A DNA stretch of 64,000 nt from positions 372,001 through 436,000 of the forward strand of contig NZ_JRLF01000015.1 in NCBI RefSeq assembly GCF_001404985.1, read 5' to 3'. This stretch comes from Flavobacterium aquidurense (GTDB taxonomy: Bacteria > Bacteroidota > Bacteroidia > Flavobacteriales > Flavobacteriaceae). Under the pieces are notes generated by a model. That model did not search any database. It was not told the origin of the DNA and saw only the letters and a program-made list of their open reading frames with translations. Shown here piece by piece: positions 42,746-50,971 of the stretch. Position 1 is the first letter of the stretch; each line of letters opens with the position of its first letter. The position numbers were made by a program, and so were the translations under genes.

Positions 42746-43732
42746 ATGATCTACAGAAAACTAGGAAAAACAAACTTCAATATATCCGAGATTTCACTTG
42801 GCACATGGCAAGTTGGAGGAAAATGGGGATCTGCTTTTGATAATAAAACAGCAGATGAACTTTTGAATACTGCAATTGACAATGGGGTAAATTTTATTGA
42901 TACTGCAGATGTTTATGAAAATGGATTAAGCGAAACAGCTGTTGGAAGAGTCGTTCGTTCAAGATCTGAACGTATTTATGTAGCTACAAAATGTGGCCGT
43001 CATATTAATCCTCATGTTAGTGAAGGATATCAGCCCAAAGTACTTCAGAAATTTGTTGAAGACAGTTTAAAAAGAATGAGATTAGAAACTCTGGATTTAA
43101 TTCAGCTCCACTGTCCTCCTACTGAAGTTTTTTACCGACCTGAGATTTTTGAACTTTTTGATCGCTTAAAAGATCAGGGTAAAATTTTGAATCTTGGCGT
43201 TAGCGTAGAAAAAGTCGAAGAAGCATTGAAAGCTATTGAATATTCGAATGTAACAACAGTTCAGATTATTTTTAACCTATTTCGTCAACGTCCTTCTCAA
43301 TTATTTTTCTCTGAAGCCAGAAAGAAAGATATTGGGATTATTGCGAGGGTTCCTTTAGCAAGCGGACTTTTGACAGGTAAGTTTGATGCTAAAACTACTT
43401 TTAATGTTCAGGATCATCGAAATTTTAATCGAAATGGAGATGCTTTTGATAAAGGAGAAACTTTTTCAGGAATAAATTATGAATTAGGGCTAAAAGCTGT
43501 TGAAAAACTAAAAGCATTATTTCCTGAAACCACAAATCTTGCGCCTATCGCTTTACAGTGGATTCTTAGCTTTAAAGATATTAGCTGTATTATTCCGGGA
43601 GCTTCGACTGCCAATCACGTAACGTCTAATTTATCAGTTTATGATTTACCGGAATTAACTCCTGAGAAAATTGCCGCAATGAACAACATTTACGAAGAAT
43701 ATATAAAACCTTCTGTACATCAGCTCTGGTAG
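42746..43732 (+). CDS. Aldo/keto reductase
   Basis: The ATG at 42746 (MIYRKLGKTNFNIS) is the conserved AKR start; a start 21 nt upstream lies in the repeat. The 328-residue TIM-barrel protein has the catalytic set Asp/Tyr in FIDTADVYENG, Lys in ATKCGRH and His in LIQLHCPP. The NADPH-binding end includes IIPGAST. It reduces carbonyl compounds with NADPH; the substrate is unknown. It resembles general-stress and sugar-type AKRs. Confidence 0.92.
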   Translation: MIYRKLGKTNFNISEISLGTWQVGGKWGSAFDNKTADELLNTAIDNGVNFIDTADVYENGLSETAVGRVVRSRSERIYVATKCGRHINPHVSEGYQPKVLQKFVEDSLKRMRLETLDLIQLHCPPTEVFYRPEIFELFDRLKDQGKILNLGVSVEKVEEALKAIEYSNVTTVQIIFNLFRQRPSQLFFSEARKKDIGIIARVPLASGLLTGKFDAKTTFNVQDHRNFNRNGDAFDKGETFSGINYELGLKAVEKLKALFPETTNLAPIALQWILSFKDISCIIPGASTANHVTSNLSVYDLPELTPEKIAAMNNIYEEYIKPSVHQLW

Positions 43733-43837
43733 TTTTTAAAAAGAGTGATTGTATAAGATAACGGTTATTTGGCTTTTAGCACGCAACCATTTCTAAATCA
43801 AATCATCTAATAATAAAACTAACTATAAATCACTACC

Positions 43838-44233
43838 ATGAAAAAATTAAGTTTTATATTATTTGCCATTTGCGTAACATTTGCATCATGTTCCAACGAT
43901 GATAGTAACATTCAGGAAAAAGATGCTCAGGAATTAGAAAAAATGCATCAGGAGATTATCACACTTTCTTTAGTGAATTCAGAACCTTGTACTGATTCAA
44001 AAAACTGGGATTTTACCGCTCTTGGCACTAAATCATGTGGAGGTGTTGCCACTTTTATTGTCTATTCTAAAAAAATAGACAAAAATGCATTTATTGCTAA
44101 AGTAAAAGCATATACAGATGCAAAAACTGCATTTGATAAAAAATACAACATATCATCGACCTGTGAAATTATATTGCCGCCAAGTAGTATTGAATGTATG
44201 GATGGCAAACCCAAACTAATCTACGGAAGATAG
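43838..44233 (+). CDS. Cysteine-containing lipoprotein of unknown function
   Basis: The 131-residue protein has a lipoprotein signal MKKLSFILFAICVTFASC with the cysteine at about 18. The mature part has a helical segment and four further cysteines (EPCTD, KSCGG, STCEI, IECMD), enough for two disulfides. The family is not recognised. It is followed directly by a terminator. Confidence 0.75.
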   Translation: MKKLSFILFAICVTFASCSNDDSNIQEKDAQELEKMHQEIITLSLVNSEPCTDSKNWDFTALGTKSCGGVATFIVYSKKIDKNAFIAKVKAYTDAKTAFDKKYNISSTCEIILPPSSIECMDGKPKLIYGR

Positions 44234-44252
44234 TTTACCAAATATTTTAAAT

Positions 44253-44297
44253 AAAAAACCTCGTTTTAATTCATATAAACTAAAACGAGGTTTTTTA
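44253..44297. terminator. Bidirectional terminator
   Basis: AAAAAACCTCGTTTTA and TAAAACGAGGTTTTTT form a perfect 16-bp stem between the convergent lipoprotein and histidine kinase genes. Confidence 0.9.
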
Positions 44298-44311
44298 TTT
44301 TTTATTCCGTA

Positions 44312-45361
44312 TTACATTTCAAACTCAATTCTAAACTCAGCACCTTTATTTTTGCCTTCGCTGGTTGCACTAAGTTTTCCTTTGTTTTTTTCGATGATCT
44401 TTTTACATAAATACAAACCAATTCCTGTCGAAGATTCGTTTGCAGTTCCCAATCGGCTCATTTTCGTGAATTTCTTGAACAATTCATCAATCTGATGTTT
44501 ATCAAAACCAATTCCTTTATCAGCAACCGTAATGATTAGTTTAGAGTTTTCATTATAAATACGAACCTTTACTTCACTGTCAAAATAAGAAAATTTAATC
44601 GCGTTACTAATTAAATTCACCAATACCTGAATCAGCAAACCTTCATCAAGTCTCAGTTTAGCTTCTACAAGTTCTAAGCTCAAATTCAGTTTTATATTTT
44701 TATCTATCAAACGCTGTTCTACCTGTTCATTAATAAAAGGCAAAATTCCCGGAAATAAAATCGTCCTGATTTCCTGATTGCCTTTTACAACACGATCTTG
44801 TTCCTGCAATAATTTAATAAAATTCTCTATGTATCGAAATTGTAAATTTGTCGATTCACAAATTAGCTCTGCCAATTGACGAATTGAATCAGAAGGGTTT
44901 TCGCTAATAATTAAATTTGCCAAACCCTGAGGATTTCCTGCAAAGTTTTTTAAATCATGCGAAAGCATATAAATCAAATCCTGTTTCTCGTTTATAAAAC
45001 TCTCGGCTTCATAAATAGATTCCTGAATATTACACATCAACAATCCGGCTTCATCAGTATATTCTGTTGGCAAAATCGACAATTTTCTATTATTCCTGTA
45101 ATCATCCAATGATTTTGAAGCAATCGAAATTGGTTTAATAAGCTGATTTAAAACCACAAGTGTTATCAAAGTAGCTAATAAAGTCATCATTAGGGAAAAA
45201 ACCAGAATTGAAGTAGGCGAAACACTATGATTATAATAAAGGACAAAAAACAAAATCCCGATAAGGGGAATATGTATTCCTATAAAAGCAACAAATAAAA
45301 ATTTGAACGCATAACTTTTTTTCAAAAAGCTAATTTGTGAAAGATTATGATACAACTTCAT
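44312..45361 (-). CDS. Sensor histidine kinase
   Basis: This 349-residue membrane kinase has two hydrophobic helices (about 20-42 and 50-70) separated by only a few residues, so there is almost no periplasmic sensor domain. A short HAMP-like region follows, then the phosphoacceptor block YMLSHDLKNF (H135). The ATPase domain has NLISNAIKFS, ADKGIGFDK and STGIGLYLCKKI. No response regulator gene is adjacent, so it is an orphan kinase; the signal is probably membrane-borne or cytoplasmic. Confidence 0.93.
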   Translation of the reverse strand: MKLYHNLSQISFLKKSYAFKFLFVAFIGIHIPLIGILFFVLYYNHSVSPTSILVFSLMMTLLATLITLVVLNQLIKPISIASKSLDDYRNNRKLSILPTEYTDEAGLLMCNIQESIYEAESFINEKQDLIYMLSHDLKNFAGNPQGLANLIISENPSDSIRQLAELICESTNLQFRYIENFIKLLQEQDRVVKGNQEIRTILFPGILPFINEQVEQRLIDKNIKLNLSLELVEAKLRLDEGLLIQVLVNLISNAIKFSYFDSEVKVRIYNENSKLIITVADKGIGFDKHQIDELFKKFTKMSRLGTANESSTGIGLYLCKKIIEKNKGKLSATSEGKNKGAEFRIEFEM

Positions 45362-45485
45362 AAAAATATAACAATCTATAAATTAAAAATAGCAGATTTG
45401 GGCTAATTGCTAAAAACAAAGTTAACTTTTAAAGTCAATTAAAATAATAAATTAGACAATTTGATAAAATATTTGAAAAATTAAA

Positions 45486-45515
45486 TTTGAAAAAGTTTAC
45501 AAACCCTTATTTTTG
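45486..45515 (+). promoter_or_regulatory. Bacteroidetes-type promoter of rlmD
   Basis: TTTG (45486-45489) and TATTTTTG (45508-45515) are separated by 18 nt, a full match to the -33/-7 consensus. The -7 box ends only 4 nt before the ATG at 45520, so the transcript is likely leaderless or nearly so. It rules out the upstream TTG as a start. Confidence 0.7.
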
Positions 45516-45519
45516 CGCT

Positions 45520-46932
45520 ATGGGAAGAAAAAATACAGACAAAGTTGTCTTTCATCAAATTCAGGTTCTGGATGCCGGAGCAAAAGGAGTATCAGTAGCA
45601 AAAGCTCCTGACGGAAAAGTAATCTTTATCCCGAACGTAGTTCCGGGTGATGTAGTTGACGTGCAGACTTTCAAAAAAAGAAAAGCCTATTATGAAGGTA
45701 AAGCCGTAAAATTTCATGAATTATCAGAACATCGCATTGAACCTATTTGCGATCATTTTGGAATTTGTGGAGGATGTAAATGGCAAAATATGAAATACAG
45801 CCAACAGTTGTATTACAAACAAAACGAGGTAAAAAATCATTTGCAGCGCATAGGAAAAGTTGAACTTCCTGAGTTCGAAACTATTTTGGGTTCTGAAAAA
45901 CAGTTTTTTTACAGAAATAAAATGGAATTTTCGTTTTCTAACGCTCGTTGGTTAACCGAAAAAGAAATAGAAAGTACCGAAGATTTAGGAAACAGAAATG
46001 CATTAGGTTTTCATATTCCAAAAATGTGGGATAAAATCCTTGATATTCAAAAATGTTATTTACAGGAAGATCCTTCTAATGCCATTAGAAACGAAATCAG
46101 GGATTTTGCGAATGAGCATAATTTAGCTTTCTTTAACCCAAGAGAACAATCTGGTTTATTGAGAACTTTTATGATCCGTACCGCTTCGACTGGTGAAATC
46201 ATGGTTTTGATTCAGTTCTATGAAAATGATAAAAAAAATCGTGAACTTCTTTTAGATCACCTTTACGAAAAATTCCCTCAGATTACATCCTTGCAATATG
46301 TTGTAAATTCAAAACAAAACGATACAATTTACGATCAGGATATCAAACTATATAAAGGAAGAGATTATATTCTTGAAGAAATGGAAGGTTTGAAGTTTAG
46401 TATTAATGCTAAATCTTTTTACCAGACAAACTCTGATCAGGCTTATGAATTATATAAAATAACACGTGATTTCGCCGGACTTTCAGGCAACGAAACCGTT
46501 TATGATTTATATACAGGAACAGGAACTATTGCTCAGTTCGTCTCTAAAAAAGCAAAAAAAGTAATTGGTGTAGAAAGTGTTCCTGAAGCAATTTTAGACG
46601 CCAAAGCTAATGCTGAACGCAATAATATAACGAATTGTGAGTTTTTTGTAGGTGACATGAAAGTCGTATTTAACGAAGCTTTTATTGCACAACACGGAAA
46701 ACCTGACGTTATCATTACAGATCCGCCAAGAGACGGTATGCATAAAGATGTTATTGATCAAATCCTTAAAATTGCGCCTAAAAAAGTAGTTTACGTAAGT
46801 TGTAATTCAGCAACACAAGCACGAGATTTGGCTTTAATGGATGAAAAATATAAAGTTACACGTGTTCGTCCGGTTGATATGTTTCCGCAAACGCATCATG
46901 TCGAAAATGTTGTACTTTTAGAACTTCGATAA
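45520..46932 (+). CDS. rlmD: 23S rRNA (uracil-5-)-methyltransferase RlmD family
   Basis: The ATG at 45520 (MGRKNTDKVVFHQ) is chosen because a longer frame would run through the promoter. The 470-residue protein has an N-terminal TRAM domain (about 10-65), the 4Fe-4S cysteines in CDHFGICGGCKWQNM (plus CYL downstream), and a Rossmann methyltransferase domain. That domain has VYDLYTGTGTIAQF, ITDPPRDGMH and the catalytic cysteine in VVYVSCNSATQARDL. It methylates U1939 of 23S rRNA or a related site. Confidence 0.94.
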   Translation: MGRKNTDKVVFHQIQVLDAGAKGVSVAKAPDGKVIFIPNVVPGDVVDVQTFKKRKAYYEGKAVKFHELSEHRIEPICDHFGICGGCKWQNMKYSQQLYYKQNEVKNHLQRIGKVELPEFETILGSEKQFFYRNKMEFSFSNARWLTEKEIESTEDLGNRNALGFHIPKMWDKILDIQKCYLQEDPSNAIRNEIRDFANEHNLAFFNPREQSGLLRTFMIRTASTGEIMVLIQFYENDKKNRELLLDHLYEKFPQITSLQYVVNSKQNDTIYDQDIKLYKGRDYILEEMEGLKFSINAKSFYQTNSDQAYELYKITRDFAGLSGNETVYDLYTGTGTIAQFVSKKAKKVIGVESVPEAILDAKANAERNNITNCEFFVGDMKVVFNEAFIAQHGKPDVIITDPPRDGMHKDVIDQILKIAPKKVVYVSCNSATQARDLALMDEKYKVTRVRPVDMFPQTHHVENVVLLELR

Positions 46933-46942
46933 CAAAATTTAA

Positions 46943-47497
46943 ATGAAAAAAATAATCTCTCTTTTATTAGTCTTTACTTTTGGTTTATCCAGCTGTGAGA
47001 AAGATGACATTTGCGATGCGAATACACCCACTACTCCCAGATTAGTGATTTCTTTTTTTGATATTACAGCTCCAACAGTGGCAAAAAATCTAACTAATTT
47101 AAAGGTAATTGGCGAAGGACAAACTAATGGAATTATTTTTAACGAAAGCGGTACAGATATTACTAAATATTTAACCAGCGGCAATACCGTTTCTATTCCG
47201 TTAAAAACGGATGCAGACACCGTTACTTATACTTTTATTTTAGACTCCGGAAATGCCAATCCAGCTGCAGTAAACACAGATGTGATTAAATTTAATTATA
47301 CACGTCAAAATGTATATGTGTCCAGAGCTTGTGGTTTTAAAACAATTTTTACATTAAACCCGGCAGTTACTGAACCACCATCAGCACCATTTGAGCAAAC
47401 AGATCCAAATAATGATGGACTTTGGATGCAAAGAGTTATTGTTCTACAACCTAACGTTGAATCTGAAAATGAAACACATATTAAAGTATTATTTTAG
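46943..47497 (+). CDS. DUF6452-like lipoprotein
   Basis: The 184-residue protein has a lipoprotein signal ending in lipobox LSSC (about residue 18), followed by EKDDICDANTPTTPRL. A beta-rich domain with two more cysteines (CDAN, ACGFK) follows. I recognise the DUF6452 type, found in Flavobacteria downstream of rlmD. Function is unknown. It overlaps the next gene by 29 nt. Confidence 0.8.
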   Translation: MKKIISLLLVFTFGLSSCEKDDICDANTPTTPRLVISFFDITAPTVAKNLTNLKVIGEGQTNGIIFNESGTDITKYLTSGNTVSIPLKTDADTVTYTFILDSGNANPAAVNTDVIKFNYTRQNVYVSRACGFKTIFTLNPAVTEPPSAPFEQTDPNNDGLWMQRVIVLQPNVESENETHIKVLF

Positions 47498-48284
47498 TTT
47501 TTGCTTATTGTTTTCAATGTTTTTAGGGCAAGCCCAGGAAACAGCAACGAAAACGGTAACAAAAGAAGTTGTTAAGGAAAAACCAAAAGCCGTAAATGCT
47601 AAACCGGCAATTCAGGAAGTACAAAAAGACAGCATCAAAACAGATCGCTATGGTCTTCGCGTTGGGGTTGATTTATATAAACTAACACGTGGTTTATATG
47701 ATAAAGATTATAAAGGAATTGAGGTTGTAGGTGATTTTCGTTTAACGAAAAAATACTATATCGCAGCTGAACTTGGTTTTGAAGACAAAACTACAGATGA
47801 CGACAGATTAAACTCAACAGCAACCGGAACTTATATCAAAGGTGGTTTTGATTACAATACCTACCAAAACTGGCTTGACATGGAGAATTTAATCACCATA
47901 GGTTTACGAGGTGGTTTTAGTACCTTTAGTCAACAATTAAACAGTTATAAAATCTACAATGCAAATCCGTATTGGGGAGAACAGCCACCAATTGCAGCTG
48001 GTCAAAAATATAACGGACTTACAGCGGGATGGCTTGAATTTGCAGCAGGATTAAAAGCAAAAGTCTTTAATAATGTCTTCGTAGGATTTGGTGTTCAGTT
48101 AAAACTTTTGGTAGCAAATTCTAAACCTTCAGGTTTTGACAATTTATACATTCCTGGTTTTAACAGAACGTATGACGGAAGTTTTGGAGTAGGTTTCAAT
48201 TATACTGTTTCTTATTTTATCCCTCTTTACAAGAAAAAAACAATTATTCCTGCTATTATAACAAAGGACGCTCCTAAAAAGTAA
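47469..48284 (+). CDS. DUF6048-like outer membrane beta-barrel protein
   Basis: The ATG at 47469 (MKHILKYYFSFC) gives a clear signal peptide cleaved near AQA; an upstream start would remove it. The 271-residue product has a charged spacer and then alternating amphipathic strands ending in an aromatic residue (YFIPLY), as in outer membrane barrels. It resembles DUF6048, which accompanies DUF6452 in this order. The 29-nt overlap suggests coupled expression, perhaps as an envelope pair. Confidence 0.78.
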   Translation: MKHILKYYFSFCLLFSMFLGQAQETATKTVTKEVVKEKPKAVNAKPAIQEVQKDSIKTDRYGLRVGVDLYKLTRGLYDKDYKGIEVVGDFRLTKKYYIAAELGFEDKTTDDDRLNSTATGTYIKGGFDYNTYQNWLDMENLITIGLRGGFSTFSQQLNSYKIYNANPYWGEQPPIAAGQKYNGLTAGWLEFAAGLKAKVFNNVFVGFGVQLKLLVANSKPSGFDNLYIPGFNRTYDGSFGVGFNYTVSYFIPLYKKKTIIPAIITKDAPKK

Positions 48285-48294
48285 TTTTTGCTAA

Positions 48295-49233
48295 ATGAAA
48301 AAATTTATCTTTCTGTTAATATTTAGTCAAATTACTTTTGCGCAAAAAACAATCGTCAAGACGATTTTACATTTCTCAGGAAAAATAGACAAATATCCTA
48401 TAGAGATGACCATTGAATTTATTCAGGGAAAAGATTCTGTTTCAGGAAGCTATTATTATGTAAAAAGCGGTAAAGACAGGTCTATTTTTACAAATGGTAT
48501 TTTAAAAAATGGGGAGATAAAACTGGAGGAAACTGCATATACATCAACCAAAACAGGAAATGTCACTAAAAAAACAGGATCTTTTTTATTACAATTAAAT
48601 AATCAATACGGGTTAACAGGTATCTGGGAAAATGATAAAAAAGACAAAAAACTGGATGTAAACCTTATCTGTCTGGAAGATTTATCATCATTTAATCCCA
48701 AAAACTACAGTTATAAACTCAACCAGTACAAAGGAAAAGCCGAAAACATGAATGGCGAATTAGCAGATAATTTCCTAATTAGCAAACTTGACATTTCCAA
48801 TTCGAAAAAAGAAATAGTACAAACGCTTTCCCGTTTTAATAAAGTGATTTATGAAAAAGACGGACAAGTAGAATTAGAAGACCTAAATTTTGATGGTCTT
48901 TTAGACATCAAAATCCCAATCTATTTCCCGGACCGAATAAAATATGATGGCGGTTTTCTTTATTATATTTATGATAAAACGAAAAAGCAGTTTATTAGAA
49001 ACATAAAACTGGAAGAATTAGAATATTTATTCTTTGATCAAAAAAACAAGGAGTTCGTTAAATATCAAGCTGATGGAAGCGGAAATGAAACTGATGAACA
49101 TTATAAATGGTTGAATAACAATTTCTATTTAATTAAAAAAGTTGAAAGTTTCGAAGACAATGAAAAAACTACTTATACTGAATATGAGATAAAAAACAAT
49201 AAATCAGTAAAAGTCAAAGAATATCAAAAATAA
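48295..49233 (+). CDS. Exported protein of unknown function
   Basis: This 312-residue protein has a signal peptide (MKKFIFLLIFSQITFA, cleavage near residue 16-17). The N-terminal half is beta-rich with regular short strands (HFSGKIDKYPIEMTIEF, VSGSYYY). The C-half has VELEDLNFDGLLDIKIP, which resembles a calcium-binding D-x-N-x-D loop of FG-GAP/XAC2610-like domains. No family is named with confidence. It starts 10 nt after the DUF6048 gene. Confidence 0.7.
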   Translation: MKKFIFLLIFSQITFAQKTIVKTILHFSGKIDKYPIEMTIEFIQGKDSVSGSYYYVKSGKDRSIFTNGILKNGEIKLEETAYTSTKTGNVTKKTGSFLLQLNNQYGLTGIWENDKKDKKLDVNLICLEDLSSFNPKNYSYKLNQYKGKAENMNGELADNFLISKLDISNSKKEIVQTLSRFNKVIYEKDGQVELEDLNFDGLLDIKIPIYFPDRIKYDGGFLYYIYDKTKKQFIRNIKLEELEYLFFDQKNKEFVKYQADGSGNETDEHYKWLNNNFYLIKKVESFEDNEKTTYTEYEIKNNKSVKVKEYQK

Positions 49234-49237
49234 ACCA

Positions 49238-49798
49238 CTCTGCACTGAAAGTGCAGAGGTTTGTTTTACGAGGGACTGAAAGTCCCTCTTTTTATTTCAT
49301 TCGAGAATGAAATTTGAATTATCATCCCCTTCTTTCCTTCTGTGGTGTTCTAGGTAATCATTTACCATTTCATCAGTAATATTTCCTGTACTCCAAACCC
49401 CATAACCACTTGCCCAAAAATGCTGACCCCAATAGCGAGCTTGAAGTTCTGGAAATTCCATTTGTAATTTTCTTGATGTTCTTCCTTTCAAGCTTTTAAA
49501 ATAGTACTGACATTCTGCTTTGGTGCATATTCTATGTGCATATGTACATGATCTGAACTCACAACACCTTTTAAAATCTCAATTCCTTCCGCTTCACATA
49601 TTTGTATCAATAGTTCTCGGCAACGCTTTTGAACATCTCCTTTCAAAACTTTAAATCTATACTTGGTAACCCAAACAACATGACATGTTAATCTGCTTAC
49701 TGTATGCGACCCTTTTCTTATATCTGAAGTCATAATCTAAAGATAAAGATTTTTTCGCATTACTAAAGTACTGCAATAAATTGCAGGGTTTTAAACCC
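49238..49798 (-). mobile_element. IS200/IS605-like element
   Basis: The element contains a tnpA-like gene flanked by hairpins. On the left are CTCTGCACT/AGTGCAGAG (49238-49258) and GAGGGACT/AGTCCCTC (49270-49288), both with a GAA loop. On the right are CTGCAA/TTGCAG (49771-49786) and GGGTTT/AAACCC (49786-49798). Subterminal hairpins and no terminal inverted repeats fit single-strand transposition by HUH/Y1 enzymes. Exact ends are not determined. No tnpB is present. Confidence 0.8.
49297..49733 (-). CDS. tnpA: TnpA (Y1 HUH transposase) split by a -1 frameshift
   Basis: The first frame (from ATG 49733) has SRLTCHVVWVTKYRFKVL and the HUH motif in SSDHVHMHIEY, ending at TGA 49488-49490. The second frame, starting near 49494, continues KGRTSRKLQMEFPEL and YWGQHFWASGYGVWSTGNIT with the expected catalytic tyrosine region. 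A -1 slip on T-TTA-AAA (49494-49500) joins ...VSTILK to SLKGRTS without loss and gives about 145 residues, the usual TnpA length. It is either a programmed shift or a one-base deletion in an A-run. Confidence 0.85.
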
Positions 49799-49813
49799 GA
49801 AACTGAGACCAAT

Positions 49814-49855
49814 AAAAAAAGCCATGAATTTATTCCTTTAAATTCATGGCTTTTA
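49814..49855 (-). terminator. Terminator after the racemase gene
   Basis: On the minus strand AAAAGCCATGAATTTA pairs with TAAATTCATGGCTTTT around a short loop and is followed by T residues. Confidence 0.85.
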
Positions 49856-49870
49856 ATTTATATCCTAATT

Positions 49871-50563
49871 TTATGAGAGCTGAAATTCAATAGCTGCATT
49901 TGAATGTATTAAGGCAGTATCAAAAACAGGAACGGCTAAATCTTCTGGTTTTATTACCAGCGGAATTTCGGTACAGCCTAAAATAATTCCTTCTGCTCCT
50001 TCTTTTATCAATCGATTTGCAATTTCTAAATAACGTTTCTTCGTTTCATCCGTTACAAGACCTTTGCCTAATTCTTCAAAAATTGTTGTGTGAATAAAAT
50101 CTTTATCACTTTCGCTTTGCGGGATTATAGCTTCAATTCCCTGATTGATTAGTTTGTCTTTAAAAAAATCAAGTTCCATTGTGAATTTAGTGCCTAATAA
50201 ACCTACCTTTTTTAAGCCTTGTTTCTTAATTTCAGCTGCTGTTGCAGTAGCAATATGAATGATTGGCAAATCTATTTCCTGTTCAAGTCTGTCAGCAATA
50301 AAATGCATTGTATTGGCACATAAAACTATCGCTGTTGCACCGCCTTGTTTAAGAAACTGGCAGCCTTTTAAAAGCATGCTGAAAGTAGCATCCCAATCGT
50401 TGGCTTCATTATTCTTTTTTATATCAGCATAATTAAAAGAGTAAATCAAACATTCTGAAAAGTTAAGACCTCCCATTTTTTCATTTACTCCCTGATTTAT
50501 AAGTTTGTAATAATCAGCTGTAGAAACCCAGCTAATTCCGCCTATAAGTCCAATTATCTTCAT
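49871..50563 (-). CDS. Aspartate/glutamate racemase family protein
   Basis: This 230-residue cofactor-independent racemase starts MKIIGLIGGISWVSTADYY. It has the two catalytic cysteines in AIVLCANTMH and IILGCTEIPL. It resembles YgeA-like amino-acid racemases rather than MurI. It would interconvert L and D forms of an acidic or broader amino acid. A small membrane-protein gene lies 15 nt upstream on the same strand. Confidence 0.9.
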   Translation of the reverse strand: MKIIGLIGGISWVSTADYYKLINQGVNEKMGGLNFSECLIYSFNYADIKKNNEANDWDATFSMLLKGCQFLKQGGATAIVLCANTMHFIADRLEQEIDLPIIHIATATAAEIKKQGLKKVGLLGTKFTMELDFFKDKLINQGIEAIIPQSESDKDFIHTTIFEELGKGLVTDETKKRYLEIANRLIKEGAEGIILGCTEIPLVIKPEDLAVPVFDTALIHSNAAIEFQLS

Positions 50564-50578
50564 AAAAAATTAAATTAA

Positions 50579-50815
50579 TTATCCTATTTCCCTAATTCCT
50601 TTTATAAAAATCCATTTCATAAACAGCTTTTCACCGTCTTTGGTTTTCACTGCCTGAAATTTAGGCGAAATCAAAGTTGCTACGATAAAAGCCGTCATAG
50701 GAATCCAAAATCCCGTTAGTCCTGTATACATAGCCACCAAATATCTCCCTAAAATAAATAGAATAGCGAAACATCCTAATTGGTATAAAAAAGCTCTTAC
50801 TTGTAATTTTGACAT
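50579..50815 (-). CDS. Small membrane protein of unknown function
   Basis: This 78-residue protein has two hydrophobic helices (about 10-28 and 34-50) and a basic C-terminal segment (KFQAVKTKDGEKLFMKWIF). It may share a transcript with the racemase gene. The family is not recognised. Confidence 0.65.
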   Translation of the reverse strand: MSKLQVRAFLYQLGCFAILFILGRYLVAMYTGLTGFWIPMTAFIVATLISPKFQAVKTKDGEKLFMKWIFIKGIREIG

Positions 50816-50830
50816 TTTTCTTAAAGTTGC

Positions 50831-50971
50831 TAAGGTTCTGAGAATCTAAGTTCCTAAGTTTTTATTTAGAAGCTTATTTTTACTGAACCCTTATTATTAT
50901 TATTTATTATCAATATTGAATGCAAAGTTAAAAAACTTAGCAACTCACTATCTTAGTAACTTAGAACCTTA
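50831..50971. repeat. Intergenic TAAGGTTCT-word repeat
   Basis: TAAGGTTCT (50831-50839) and AGAACCTTA (50963-50971) are inverted, and between them words such as CTAAG, CTTAG and TTAGTAACTTAG recur on both strands. This is the same style of degenerate spacer as at 42566 and 53935, with a different word. Confidence 0.55.
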
